From assembly GCA_002050355.1 (NCBI GenBank), contig MWYY01000051.1, positions 1 to 64,000 of the forward strand: 64,000 bases of DNA. Direction: 5' to 3'. This document shows positions 16,409-25,484 of this stretch, piece by piece; the first letter of the stretch is position 1, and every line of letters begins with the position of its first letter. This DNA is from Acidobacteria bacterium 28-9 (lineage in GTDB: Bacteria; Acidobacteriota; Blastocatellia; Pyrinomonadales; Pyrinomonadaceae). The notes under the pieces were generated by a model. The model did no database searches. It saw nothing but the letters and a program-made list of their open reading frames with translations, and was not told the DNA's origin. The translations under genes were made by a program, and so were the position numbers.

Positions 16409-19400
16409 TTAGAAATCCAATCTGATTCCGAGCCGAATCGTGCGTGGACGAGACGTGCGCTGCGGAACAAGAAAGTTTTCTTCAAAACTAAGGCGCTGTT
16501 CGGTGTTAGTCGGATTGAAATTGATAAATTCCGAGCCGAAAGTAAATACGGTTGAGTTAAACACATTACCAATCTCGACATTCGGTCGCAGTCGCAAGCG
16601 TTCCGTAAAACGAAACGTCCGGCTGATGTTCAAATCAAACAGAAAAAGTCCCGGACCAGTTCCGGCGTTGCGCGGCAGATTTCCCGAACTGCCGATTGGA
16701 GCAAACGTGAATTGGCTGAAAATATCTTGTGGAAAAGTCGTGCCGCGCGCGCGGAAGCGAAGGTCGTCCAGATTGCCGCTGAAATTCGGACGGTCGGTCG
16801 AAACTTCATCGAGATTGCGGTCATTTGCCGTACCTGTTCCGCTTGAAATATTAAACGGCGCGCTTGAGCCGAGCCGCAGAAGCGGTGAGAAGTCCAAACC
16901 GCCTAACCAATTGGGTGTTTCAAATGTGCCGGAGAACGCAAAACGGTGTCGGCGGTCTTGGACGGAGCGTGTAAAATCTCCTCTGAAATTAAAAATATCC
17001 TGCGGATTACTGGTATTGACAATTCCATCATCTTCTAATTTAGAAAGAGTATAAACGGCGCGAAACGACGCGCTGAATCCGCTGCCAAGTTTGCTCAAGC
17101 GGCGGCGCAATTCAACGGTCAAACCGTTATAAACGGCACTTCCGGTTGATGCAACCTGGTCAATCTGAGTCGGAAATCCGGGACCGAGTCTACGTCCGAG
17201 CGCTTCCAATACCGCTCTGGCACGGGCGATTGGCGTTCCTGCAGCGGTGGAAGGATTGCGCGAAGCAAGATTTACAGTCGTTACAGTGCCTGCCGTCGAT
17301 GTTCCAACCAGGTCAGTCGGGTCGCCGTTGACGAAGCGAAGCGTCGGACTGCTGAAACCATTTACAAGAAAATCATTGTAGTCGCGGAATCCGGTCGGCA
17401 GATTATAAGGATTGGCATTAAATTCACGGAAAAGCCGCACGGTTTTATTATAAGTATAATTTGTTTCAAATACGAACCGGTTAGCGATTTCACGCTCAAA
17501 TCCGACATTAAACTGATAACTTTCTGGAACTTTCAAAGTCGGGTCAATGCGCCGAAGATTGTTGGCGGGCGTTGAGAATCCGGTTTGTGTTGCCGACAAT
17601 ACACCGGCTTGCCTGAGTTGTGTTTCAATGGCGACGAGTTCATCGCGCGACAAAGGATCCGGAAAAGCAACGCGCCGGAGAACCTGACAACGCCCATTAT
17701 TGTATTCGGCATCTGCCGGATTGTAACAGCGAAAATTTTGACTGGTTGCAAATCCTGCAACGGCGATAGAGTTCGTGTTATAACTCTGGCGTGTTTCAGT
17801 CAAATTTGCGTCGTCGAATGTGCGAAGCAGAATGCGGTTATAAAAAATACCGCCGCCGATGCGAAAAACGCCTTTGCCGTCCTTAAACGGAGCGTAAGCA
17901 ATAGCCGCGCGCGGTCCGAAGTTGTTTTTATCTCCGATAATAGTTTCTCTTTCGTAGCGCAAACCCAGACTCACGGTCAGATTTGGAAGCGCGCGCCATT
18001 CGTCCTGAAAAAATATCCCGTAATAAGTGTTGTCCTGTCCGGTTTGTCTGCCGAAGTTCCGACGATACTGCGTAACATTGTTATTGAGAAAAAGATTGAC
18101 CGTTTGGAAATTGAAAGTGCCGGTTGCATCCTGTAAATCGAGAAAATCCGATTTGATATTTTGCACATCAGCGCCGAATTTTAAGGAGTGATTACCCGTT
18201 ACGGCGTTAAGCGTCTCTTGAAATTGGTAGCGTGTTTCTTTTCGAGTGCCGGGAAAACTGAAATTACTCGCAGTTGTCGAGTTTCCGGCAATCAAAGTTC
18301 CGCTTCGGCTGTCTTCGCCGCTTAAAGTGTCGGCTAAAGTAATAAGAACAACCGGGTCAAGCGGATTAGTCGCAGCGAATGTCGGCTCAAAACGTGAAAA
18401 CTGAAAACGGAACTGATTGACTAATTTTGAAGTGAAAACGTAATTGTCGGTGAATTTGTAAGCATCGGTATCGCGTTTCGGTCCTAAAAGCGTTTCTTCG
18501 AGACGACTGGTAGCGGTGCGAAATTGGCGTGTATTCTGCGAAGTGCCATACTCGAAATTAAAGGTAACATTGTGTTTATCGGTAAAATTATGGTCAATTC
18601 TGGTTGAAAAAAGATGTTTGCGCGAAGGTGTCGGAACCGTTTGTGTAAACGGCGCAAATTGAGCGACCGGATTGTTGGGAAATCCCGACGGAGGCAATTC
18701 GGTGCGCGGTGTGCCGCCGTTTGAAACAGGCAGAGCAAAATTCGGATTTTGCAGAACCGGAACGAGCGTATCGATAAATGTCGTATCCTGAAGATTGTTA
18801 AATTCGTAAGACGTAAAGAAAAAGGTTTTGTTTTTGAAATAACCGAAAGGAATTGGACCGCCAAACGTAAAGCCCGGATTATATTCGGTAAACGGCAAAC
18901 GCTCCAAGCCGCGCCGGTTGTTATTAAAAGTATTGGCATTCAAAGCGTCGTCCCGGTAATACAAATAAGCGCGTCCGCGAAACTTTTTCGTTCCGCCGCG
19001 TGTTCTCAAGTTCACGCGCCCGCCGGAAGCGCGTCCGTATTCGGCTGAAAATTGATTGGTGATAACCTGAACTTCGGCGATTGAATCAATTGAAGGCTGG
19101 AAACGGTCTTGAGCAAGTCGGTCATCGTTATTGTCCAAACCGTCAATTGTTAAATTATTTGAGTAAGCCGCGCCGCCGGATAATGAAAAAATACCTGCTT
19201 CGGTCGGAGACGGGCGCGGGTCATTGGTCGAATCGCCACCGTTGCGGGCGCGGTCTTCAGCAGCATTACGGACGGAAAGCGGTTCTTCCGCTACGCCGAC
19301 CCAATGTAAAAACAAAATCAAGCGGCGAGCGTGTATTATTCGGAAGCTCTTCGATTTCTCGCTGCGTAACCGTTCCGCCGACGACCGTGCGCGTCGTATC

Positions 19401-19805
19401 GACGGGCGATGAATCCTCTTCAATTGTAATGGTTTGCTCCGCCGTTACGCCTGCGGGTGAAAGCGAGAAGTTAAGTTGAACGTTTTGTCCGGCAATCGTT
19501 ACTAGATTCGTTTTTTCCTGAATCCCGAAACCTTGTGAAGTGGATTTAACCGCATAAGTTCCGGGCTGAAGTTCCACAAAGCGGTAGCGACCATCTTCAT
19601 TAGTGGTAACTGTTCGTTCCACTTGGGTTTCAATAAGAGTTGCCGTTACCGTCGCGCCGACGATTGGCAGATTGTTCGTATCGACAACCTTTCCGCTAAT
19701 GGTTACATCATCGAGGTCTTGGGCAAAAGCTGAGGCGGTAAAAACCAGAAACGATAGACAAAAGACGGACAAAAAAGGCAAAAGCTTTCCGAATACACTT
19801 TTCAT
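16409..19805 (-). pseudogene. Oar-like TonB-dependent receptor with carboxypeptidase-regulatory domain, broken by one +1 frameshift
   Basis: Outer-membrane receptor of the Oar type. The first piece (19805 to 19266) has a signal peptide, a carboxypeptidase-regulatory beta domain (VTISGKVVDTNNLPIVGATV, ~residues 33-115) and the start of the plug (REIEELPNNTRSPLDFVFTLG). The second piece (frame ending at 16409) continues the plug (GVAEEPLSVRNAAEDRARNG, AYSNNLTIDGLDNNDDR) and the barrel, and ends in the beta-signal IRLGIRLDF. The two join smoothly if a single base near 19298 is removed, giving TLGGVAEEP. Upstream AGGAG sits 8 bases before the ATG. Everything else looks intact, about 1130 aa in total. 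It is either a recent mutation or a sequence error; such receptors usually import large polymers or bind peptides, and the substrate is unknown here. Confidence 0.85.
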
Positions 19806-19916
19806 TATACTTCTCCTGAAATTTTTTTGAAGGGATTTTGGAAAAAAAACTATTCTGTCTTAAAAAAGTCTTTATGTAAAGAGAAAAGGGGAAAAGCAAT
19901 GTGAACAAATGATGAA

Positions 19917-20318
19917 TTATTCATCGTTTTGATTAAAATGATTAACCTTGATGACGGTTGAGCGCGAAATCGGAATCAGCGCTTCCGAATCGAGGAGCAT
20001 CTCGCCTTTTTGTGAAAACTCGTCGGCGTGCGTGTGCAGATATTGGAGAAAACGTTCAAACTCGCGCTGCATTCCGTTCATCTTCTCGCGCATATTGAGA
20101 ATAATTTCGACGCCTGCCAAATTAACACCCATATCGCGTGTGAGAGCCAAAATTATTTCCAGCCGTTCAAGGTCGGTGTCGGCGTAAAGCCGCGTGTTGC
20201 CTTCCGAACGAGAAGGTTTCAGCAAGCCTTCACGTTCATAAAGCCTCAGCGTTTGCGGGTGAATCTCGAAAAGCTCGGCAACCGCGCTGATTGTGTATGT
20301 TTTTACTTTCCTTTTCAT
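19917..20318 (-). CDS. hspR: MerR-family heat-shock repressor HspR
   Basis: A winged-helix DNA-binding domain (YTISAVAELFEIHPQTLRLY, EREGLLKPSRSEGNTRLYAD) and short effector region match HspR, which represses the dnaK operon and uses DnaK as co-repressor in actinobacteria. The 133-aa length fits. It is the last gene of the dnaK-dnaJ-hspR run, the same place hspR holds in Streptomyces and Mycobacterium, though here grpE is not in the operon. The start codon itself lies in the first unit of a period-7 repeat (20316-20322). The C-terminal residues (VIKVNHFNQNDE) are variable in the family. Confidence 0.85.
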   Translation of the reverse strand: MKRKVKTYTISAVAELFEIHPQTLRLYEREGLLKPSRSEGNTRLYADTDLERLEIILALTRDMGVNLAGVEIILNMREKMNGMQREFERFLQYLHTHADEFSQKGEMLLDSEALIPISRSTVIKVNHFNQNDE

Positions 20319-20393
20319 TTATCATTTACCATTTATCATTTATCATTTGAAGTCGATTTTTCTCGGTAAATGATAAATGATAAATGTTGAATG
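20316..20393. repeat. period-7 hairpin filling the dnaJ-hspR spacer
   Basis: The left arm reads CATTTAT, CATTTAC, CATTTAT, CATTTAT, CATTTGA from 20316; its first bases are the hspR start codon. The right arm (20365-20393: GGTAAATGATAAATGATAAATG then TTGAATG, in part) is its complement and ends next to the dnaJ stop at 20394. The whole spacer is this hairpin. Confidence 0.9.
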
Positions 20394-21539
20394 TTATTCC
20401 AAACCCATCGCCCGTCGCGGATTTTCCGCGTTTGCCTTTTCAAACTGACGCAAAATTTCTTTCGTCTCTTCGCTGATAATATTCGGCAGATTTATTTTTA
20501 CCTCAATAAATTCGTCGCCGCGCAGTTCGGGATTTCGCAGAGAAGGAAAACCGCGTTCACGCAGACGGAATTTCTGCCCGCTTTGCGTTCCGGCAGGAAT
20601 TTTCAAATGCGCTTTGCCTTCGACGGTCGGGACTTCGATTTTTGCGCCGAGCGCCGCTTCCGGCAAAGTTATCGGCACTGTTACGAAAATGTTTTCGCCC
20701 TTTCGCGTAAAGTATTTATGTTTACCGACGTTTGTAATAATAAACAAATCTCCGGGCGGGGCGCTTAGGCGTCCGCCTTGACCTTTTTTCGGTATTCGTA
20801 CGCGCGAGCCAGTGTCAACACCAGCCGGAATGCGCACTTTTACCTGTTCGGTTTTCGGCGTTACGCCTTTGCCATTGCACTGCGAACAAGGCGGACGCCG
20901 CCGTCCCGTTCCCTCGCAGTCAGGACAAAACTGCATTCGTCCGCCGCCTTTTTGTACTTGCCCGGAACCTTTGCAGGTCGAGCAAACAACGACCGCGCCG
21001 CCTGTGTCGCCCGCGCCCTGGCAGCGCGAACATTGTTCCGAGCGATTGACCGTGATGTTTGTGGTCAAACCGTTAAAAGATTCTTCAAAACTCAGACCGA
21101 GCGGAATTTCAATATCTTTGCCTTTCTGCGGCTGCGGGCGCGGCAGCTCCGGTTCGCGTTTTGCGCTTGCTCCGCCGCCGAAAAGGTCTGAGAAAATATC
21201 ACGAAAGCTCGAACCGCCACCGCTTCCGCCCGGCTCGAAATTAAAGCCGGAAAAATCGAACCCGGCGCCACCTGCCGCACCGCTTGCCGTTCCGTAAGAC
21301 GAATTAATGTCCAAATTGTCAGCGTAGTAACCGAAGCGGTCGAAAACCTTACGTTTTTTCTCGTCCGAGAGAACGTCGTTGGCTTCCTGGATTTGTTTGA
21401 ACTTTTCCTCGGCGGCTTTATCGTTCGGGTTTACGTCCGGATGATATTTCCTCGCCAATTTGCGATACGCCTTTTTTATTTCGTCCGCTTTAGCGTCTTT
21501 TTTTACGCCGAGTATTTCGTAATAATCTTTTTTTGCCAT
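20394..21539 (-). CDS. dnaJ: co-chaperone DnaJ (type I)
   Basis: Hsp40 that delivers unfolded proteins to DnaK and stimulates its ATPase. The J domain (residues 1-70) has the HPD motif in YHPDVNPND; then a Gly/Phe/Ser-rich linker (~80-125). Four CxxCxGxG zinc-binding repeats follow ([32 protein letters not shown]), then the C-terminal substrate-binding sheets. The 381-aa length is standard. I used the ATG at 21539 ([12 protein letters not shown]); a longer frame to 21611 would only translate the upstream hairpin repeat. It lies between dnaK and hspR and shares their transcript. Confidence 0.96.
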   Translation of the reverse strand: MAKKDYYEILGVKKDAKADEIKKAYRKLARKYHPDVNPNDKAAEEKFKQIQEANDVLSDEKKRKVFDRFGYYADNLDINSSYGTASGAAGGAGFDFSGFNFEPGGSGGGSSFRDIFSDLFGGGASAKREPELPRPQPQKGKDIEIPLGLSFEESFNGLTTNITVNRSEQCSRCQGAGDTGGAVVVCSTCKGSGQVQKGGGRMQFCPDCEGTGRRRPPCSQCNGKGVTPKTEQVKVRIPAGVDTGSRVRIPKKGQGGRLSAPPGDLFIITNVGKHKYFTRKGENIFVTVPITLPEAALGAKIEVPTVEGKAHLKIPAGTQSGQKFRLRERGFPSLRNPELRGDEFIEVKINLPNIISEETKEILRQFEKANAENPRRAMGLE

Positions 21540-21540
21540 T

Positions 21541-21609
21541 AGTGAACGGTGGGTTGTGAACGGCAAGTGCTGAATTAGTAAGTTTCTCACTTGGCATTCA
21601 GCACTTGCC
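21541..21609. repeat. period-7 hairpin in the dnaK-dnaJ spacer
   Basis: Units GTGAACG, GTGGGTT, GTGAACG, GCAAGTG lead into a perfect 14-bp inverted repeat: GGCAAGTGCTGAAT (21562-21575) with ATTCAGCACTTGCC (21596-21609). It begins right upstream of the dnaJ start and ends 16 bases before the dnaK stop codon. Confidence 0.85.
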
Positions 21610-21624
21610 ACTCACTGCTATCAA

Positions 21625-23565
21625 CTATTTCTTGTCTTCGTCAACATCTACATATTCGGCGTCAATGACATTATCATCGCCCGAAGCAGCCGAAGATGTC
21701 GCGTCGCCGCTTGCCGCGCCCGCTGAAGACGCTTGTTCGCTGCCTTCCGTCGTTGCGCCGCCCTGAGCGGTCTGGCTGTAAAGCACTTCAGCGAGTTTGT
21801 GCGAAGCCGTCTGCAAGCGTTCAAACGCAGTATTCATCGCGTCTGCATCGGTTCCGGCAAGAGCAGTTTTCGATTCCGATATTGCCGTTTCGAGTTCGCT
21901 CGCTGCGCCTGCGTCGAGTTTGTCTTTATTTTCGTTGAATGTTTTTTCAACGCTGTAAGTCAAACCGTCCAGACGGTTGCGCGCTTCGATTTCGGCTTTT
22001 TTCTTTTCGTCTTCGCCGGCGTGTGATTCGGCGTCTTTCATCATTTTGTCGATTTCTTCTTTCGACAAACCGCTCGATGCCGTAATCGTTATTTTCTGCT
22101 CGCGTCCGGTTCCGACATCTTTTGCCGAAACGTTGACGATGCCGTTGGCGTCAATATCGAATGTTACTTCGACTTGCGGAACGCCGCGCGGCGCGGGCGG
22201 AATGCCGACTAGATGAAACTTGCCGAGCGTTTTGTTGTCCGTCGCCAAAGGTCTTTCGCCTTGAAGAACGTGAACTTCGACCGACGTTTGATTATCCGAA
22301 GCCGTCGAAAAAATTTCCGATTTTCTGGTAGGAATTGTCGTGTTGCGCTGTATCATCTGCGTCAGTACGCCGCCCAGAGTTTCGATGCCCAAAGTCAGAG
22401 GCGTTACGTCGAGCAGTAGAATATCGGTTTTTTCCCCGGACAAAACGCTTGCCTGGACAGCCGCGCCAACGGCGACAACTTCGTCCGGGTTGACAGATTT
22501 GTTCGTGTCTTTACCGAAAAACTCCTTGACCATTTCCTGAACTTTCGGGATACGCGTCGAACCGCCGACCAGTACAACTTCATCGATATCTTTCGCCGAA
22601 ATTCCGGCGTCTTTTATCGCTTGCTCGACAGGCGGCATCAGGCGTTTCAAAAGCGGCTCGACGAGTTGTTCAAATTTCGAGCGCGTCAATTTCATCACCA
22701 AATGTTTCGGACCGGAGGCGTCAGCCGTGATAAACGGCAAGTTGATTTCCGTTTCCATAGCGGTTGAAAGTTCGACTTTCGCTTTTTCCGCCGCTTCTTT
22801 TAAGCGCTGCAAAGCCATTTTGTCAGCCGTCAAATCTATGCCCTGGTCTCGTTTGAATTCTTCGATAATCCATTTAATCAAAACTTCATCAACATCGTCG
22901 CCGCCTAAATGCGTGTCGCCGTTAGTGGATTTCACTTCGACGACGCCTTCGCCGACTTCCAAAACGGAAATATCAAAAGTTCCGCCGCCGAAGTCAAAAA
23001 CCGCAATCGTTTCGTCTTTCTTTTTGTCCAAACCATAAGCAAGAGCAGCAGCCGTCGGTTCGTTGACGATTCGCATCACTTCAAGACCGGCAATTTTGCC
23101 TGCATCTTTCGTCGCCTGGCGCTGCGCATCATTAAAATATGCCGGAACGGTGATAACCGCCTGGTCAACTTTTTGTCCCAGATAATCTTCCGCCGATTGT
23201 TTCAACTTCTGCAAAACCATCGCCGCAATCTCCGGCGGGCTGTATTGTTTGTCGCCGGCATCAATACGAACATCGCCGTTGCCGGCTTTTTCGACTTTAT
23301 ACGGCACTTGTTTGATTTCGCCGGTTACTTCGTCAAAACGGCGTCCCATAAATCGCTTTATCGAATAAAGCGTATTCTCAGGATTTGTAACCGATTGACG
23401 TTTAGCGACTTGCCCGACCAGACGATTGCCGTCCTTTGTAAATGCAACAACCGAAGGAGTCGTGCGTCCGCCCTCAGAATTTGTAATAACCACCGGCTCG
23501 CCGCCTTCCATAACTGCGACAACCGAGTTTGTCGTTCCCAAATCAATTCCTATAATTTTGCCCAT
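21625..23565 (-). CDS. dnaK: chaperone DnaK (Hsp70)
   Basis: ATP-driven chaperone. Landmarks are the phosphate loop [19 protein letters not shown] at the N-terminus, [20 protein letters not shown], the second signature [17 protein letters not shown], the third [13 protein letters not shown], the interdomain linker [16 protein letters not shown] and the substrate domain. The 646-aa protein ends in a Gly/Ala/Ser/Thr-rich tail and [12 protein letters not shown], a usual DnaK end. ATG at 23565 has AAGGGAG upstream. It is the first gene of dnaK-dnaJ-hspR and has a near-perfect promoter at 23646-23674 with an HspR half-site beside it. grpE is not next to it. Confidence 0.97.
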   Translation of the reverse strand: MGKIIGIDLGTTNSVVAVMEGGEPVVITNSEGGRTTPSVVAFTKDGNRLVGQVAKRQSVTNPENTLYSIKRFMGRRFDEVTGEIKQVPYKVEKAGNGDVRIDAGDKQYSPPEIAAMVLQKLKQSAEDYLGQKVDQAVITVPAYFNDAQRQATKDAGKIAGLEVMRIVNEPTAAALAYGLDKKKDETIAVFDFGGGTFDISVLEVGEGVVEVKSTNGDTHLGGDDVDEVLIKWIIEEFKRDQGIDLTADKMALQRLKEAAEKAKVELSTAMETEINLPFITADASGPKHLVMKLTRSKFEQLVEPLLKRLMPPVEQAIKDAGISAKDIDEVVLVGGSTRIPKVQEMVKEFFGKDTNKSVNPDEVVAVGAAVQASVLSGEKTDILLLDVTPLTLGIETLGGVLTQMIQRNTTIPTRKSEIFSTASDNQTSVEVHVLQGERPLATDNKTLGKFHLVGIPPAPRGVPQVEVTFDIDANGIVNVSAKDVGTGREQKITITASSGLSKEEIDKMMKDAESHAGEDEKKKAEIEARNRLDGLTYSVEKTFNENKDKLDAGAASELETAISESKTALAGTDADAMNTAFERLQTASHKLAEVLYSQTAQGGATTEGSEQASSAGAASGDATSSAASGDDNVIDAEYVDVDEDKK

Positions 23566-23630
23566 CCTAAAATCTCCCTTTATTGAAATTACTATGCTAT
23601 CGTTTGCTTATAAAAGTTTTTACAGCTTGT

Positions 23631-23637
23631 CTTGAGT
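23631..23637. promoter_or_regulatory. HspR (HAIR) half-site at the dnaK promoter
   Basis: CTTGAGT is exactly one half of the HAIR operator (CTTGAGT-N7-ACTCAAG) known for HspR. It lies just downstream of the dnaK -10 box, where a repressor would block transcription. The second half-site is not recognisable, so this is a weak or diverged operator. Confidence 0.5.
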
Positions 23638-23645
23638 TAAAAACG

Positions 23646-23674
23646 ATTATAAGATATGAGTGAGTTTCTGTCAA
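23646..23674 (-). promoter_or_regulatory. consensus sigma-70 promoter of dnaK
   Basis: On the minus strand TTGACA (23674-23669), a 17-bp spacer and TATAAT (23651-23646): both boxes match consensus exactly. The dnaK start codon lies about 80 bases downstream, leaving a leader of roughly 70 bases. Confidence 0.8.
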
Positions 23675-23704
23675 CTTTAATTGAGCGGAGAAATATAAGA
23701 TATT

Positions 23705-24304
23705 TTATAATTCAGAAGTTACCTTTTTTGCATCTTTTTCTTTCATCAAACGCGCCACAAAAAAAACGTAATGAATACCGGAAAAGACTGCTAATGCGGT
23801 AACAGTTGTATAGACGGTTGGGAGAAAAAAACTTTGCAGAGATGGTATAACGGCAGCGAGCAAAATTAAACCGACGCCGAAAACTTGAACGAGCGTGCTT
23901 AATTTACCAAGCTGAGACGGTTGGAAGCCGCGAAAACCCGTAATAATAAAAATAGCGGCGGCAACAGCGATGATTAGAATATCACGCCCGATGACGGCGG
24001 CTGTAACCCAAAACGGAACAGGCAAATGACGCGTCGGCGGAAAAATATTCGGCAGCGTTAAGATAACAAAAGTGGTCGTCATCAAGAGTTTATCGGCAAT
24101 TGGGTCGAGGATTGTGCCTAATTCGGATTCCTGATTAAGGTGACGCGCGACAAAACCATCAATGCCGTCGGATGCGCCTGCAATTATAAAAACGAGCAAA
24201 GCCCAACCGCTGTAGCCGTAAAATAAAAGGCTGGCAAAAAGAGGAATCAAAGCCATTCGCAGAAAGGTAAGCAGATTTGGAATGGTGATTACGTTTGAAG
24301 TCAT
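23705..24304 (-). CDS. pgsA: CDP-diacylglycerol--glycerol-3-phosphate 3-phosphatidyltransferase
   Basis: Membrane enzyme making phosphatidylglycerophosphate, the first committed step to phosphatidylglycerol and cardiolipin. The CDP-alcohol phosphotransferase motif is present: SDGIDGFVARHLNQESELG and LDPIADKL (D-G-x2-A-R-x8-G-x3-D-x3-D, residues ~58-82). Hydrophobic segments surround it, in line with about four to six membrane passes, and TIPNLLTFLRMALIP is the typical N-terminus. The ATG at 24304 is preferred over a TTG six bases upstream. The 199-aa length is usual. A related phosphatidyltransferase with a different alcohol cannot be fully excluded. Confidence 0.88.
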   Translation of the reverse strand: MTSNVITIPNLLTFLRMALIPLFASLLFYGYSGWALLVFIIAGASDGIDGFVARHLNQESELGTILDPIADKLLMTTTFVILTLPNIFPPTRHLPVPFWVTAAVIGRDILIIAVAAAIFIITGFRGFQPSQLGKLSTLVQVFGVGLILLAAVIPSLQSFFLPTVYTTVTALAVFSGIHYVFFVARLMKEKDAKKVTSEL

Positions 24305-24311
24305 TTTCAAT

Positions 24312-24370
24312 AAATTACGAATTAAAAATTACAAATTTGTCAGTCTTATTTCGTAATTCGTAATTTTTGC
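24312..24370. repeat. period-7 hairpin between pgsA and the metallophosphoesterase gene
   Basis: The left arm reads AATTACG, AATTAAA, AATTACA; the right arm (24350-24370) reads TTCGTAA, TTCGTAA, TTTTTGC. The right arm ends at the metallophosphoesterase stop codon at 24370. Confidence 0.8.
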
Positions 24371-25230
24371 TAATTGCATCTTAGTTCAATATGTGAAATC
24401 TCCGGCGGACATCCGTAACGAATCGGCAGAACAACTGTGCCGATACCGCGTGTAATGTAAATTTGGGTTGTTTTGCGCCGATATAATCCATTTTTTAGTT
24501 TACGGCGCGGCAAAATTTTTTTGTCTTCGTCTCGGAGTTTTATTTGTCCGCCGTGCGTGTGACCGCTGAACATTAAATCGACTGAAGCGCGGGCGGCGCG
24601 ATACAAAATTTTCGGATTATGTGCTAGAAGCATTTTCATTTCGTCGGGAAAAGAACCGCGCAGCGCGGCGCGTAAATCGGTCTTCCCGACCATATAATCG
24701 TCAACGCCGCACAGCCAAAAAGATACGCCGCGAGCGTGGAAACGAAAACCTTCGTTGTTTAAAACCCTTATATTTTCGCCGCGCAACAAATCCGCCACCA
24801 GTTCCGCGTTTGTCCAGTGGTCGTGATTTCCCAGACAGGCGTAGCTGCCGAACTCGGATTCTAATTTTCCCAAAACTTTCGCCATCGGCGCGATGTATTC
24901 GGTTTCGTGCGAAACGAAATCGCCTGTCAAAACAAACATATCAGGCTTTAATCGATTGGATATTTCAATGGCGCGCGCAATATGTTCAATATCCGTAAAC
25001 GGGCTGTGATGAATGTCCGACAAATGAACCAGCCGAAAACCGTCCAGATTTTTCGGCAGCCGCCCAAGACGAATCGTAACTTGTTCAACCGTCAAGGTTT
25101 CCGCTTCATTTAGAGCATAACGCGCAACTTGCGAAAAATTACCGGCTAAATCGCGCAGAGGCGTATTGGAGGCGACTGCAGAAGAAAATTTCTTGCTCAG
25201 TCTTGCTTTTTCTGTTCCGGCAAACTTCAT
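24370..25230 (-). CDS. calcineurin-like metallophosphoesterase (YkuE/YaeI type)
   Basis: Two-metal phosphoesterase. The motifs come in order: LVHLSDIHHSPF (~residue 78), LTGDFVSHETE, YACLGNHDHW, LLAHNPKIL and MFSGHTHGGQIKL, giving the full D-x-H / GD / GNHD / H / GHxH set. Relatives act on phospholipid headgroups or lipid-linked substrates and are often membrane-attached; here the first ~65 residues lack a clear transmembrane segment. I chose ATG 25230 with GGAG six bases upstream; a GTG at 25245 would add five residues. It follows pgsA's region on the same strand, separated by a period-7 hairpin. Substrate is not predictable. Confidence 0.85.
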   Translation of the reverse strand: MKFAGTEKARLSKKFSSAVASNTPLRDLAGNFSQVARYALNEAETLTVEQVTIRLGRLPKNLDGFRLVHLSDIHHSPFTDIEHIARAIEISNRLKPDMFVLTGDFVSHETEYIAPMAKVLGKLESEFGSYACLGNHDHWTNAELVADLLRGENIRVLNNEGFRFHARGVSFWLCGVDDYMVGKTDLRAALRGSFPDEMKMLLAHNPKILYRAARASVDLMFSGHTHGGQIKLRDEDKKILPRRKLKNGLYRRKTTQIYITRGIGTVVLPIRYGCPPEISHIELRCN

Positions 25231-25434
25231 AAATAACTCCGTCACGACGATTTTAGAAGATTATACGTTTCTCAAAGACGAAAAGTCTATGTTCGTTTTG
25301 AAACCAAAGCACAACATCAAATTTACTTTATAATTTTGCCGAAAATCTTTTCGTTTTCAAAAATTGGTAAAAACTACCGGTTGCTCGAAACCGATAATTC
25401 AATTTGGGAAAACTTTCGTTGGCTGAGATGAAAT

Positions 25435-25463
25435 TTGTTAAGATAAAAACGGTTTTTTATTAT
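25435..25463 (+). promoter_or_regulatory. candidate promoter of the LytS/LytTR operon
   Basis: TTGTTA (25435-25440), 17-bp spacer, TATTAT (25458-25463), ending 21 bases before the ATG at 25485. The 254-bp divergent spacer otherwise shows no clear element. Confidence 0.45.
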
Positions 25464-25484
25464 TGTAATTTCTAACATTTTCCG

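Noticed and set aside
19290-19305. Programmed ribosomal frameshift in the Oar-like receptor
   Set aside because: There is no slippery heptamer or run, and no downstream stem; similar single-base breaks elsewhere make sequence error or mutation simpler.
20316-20393. Period-7 repeats considered as a CRISPR array
   Set aside because: Units are 7 bp without spacers, degenerate, and no cas genes are present.
21582-21606. Sigma-54 promoter in TTGGCATTCAGCACTTGCC
   Set aside because: The distance between GG and GC is 12 rather than 10 bases, and the sequence is part of a hairpin repeat between dnaK and dnaJ on the other strand.
23631-23665. Complete HAIR operator (CTTGAGT-N7-ACTCAAG) upstream of dnaK
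   Set aside because: Only the first half matches; the second half-site is not there at a 7-bp spacing.
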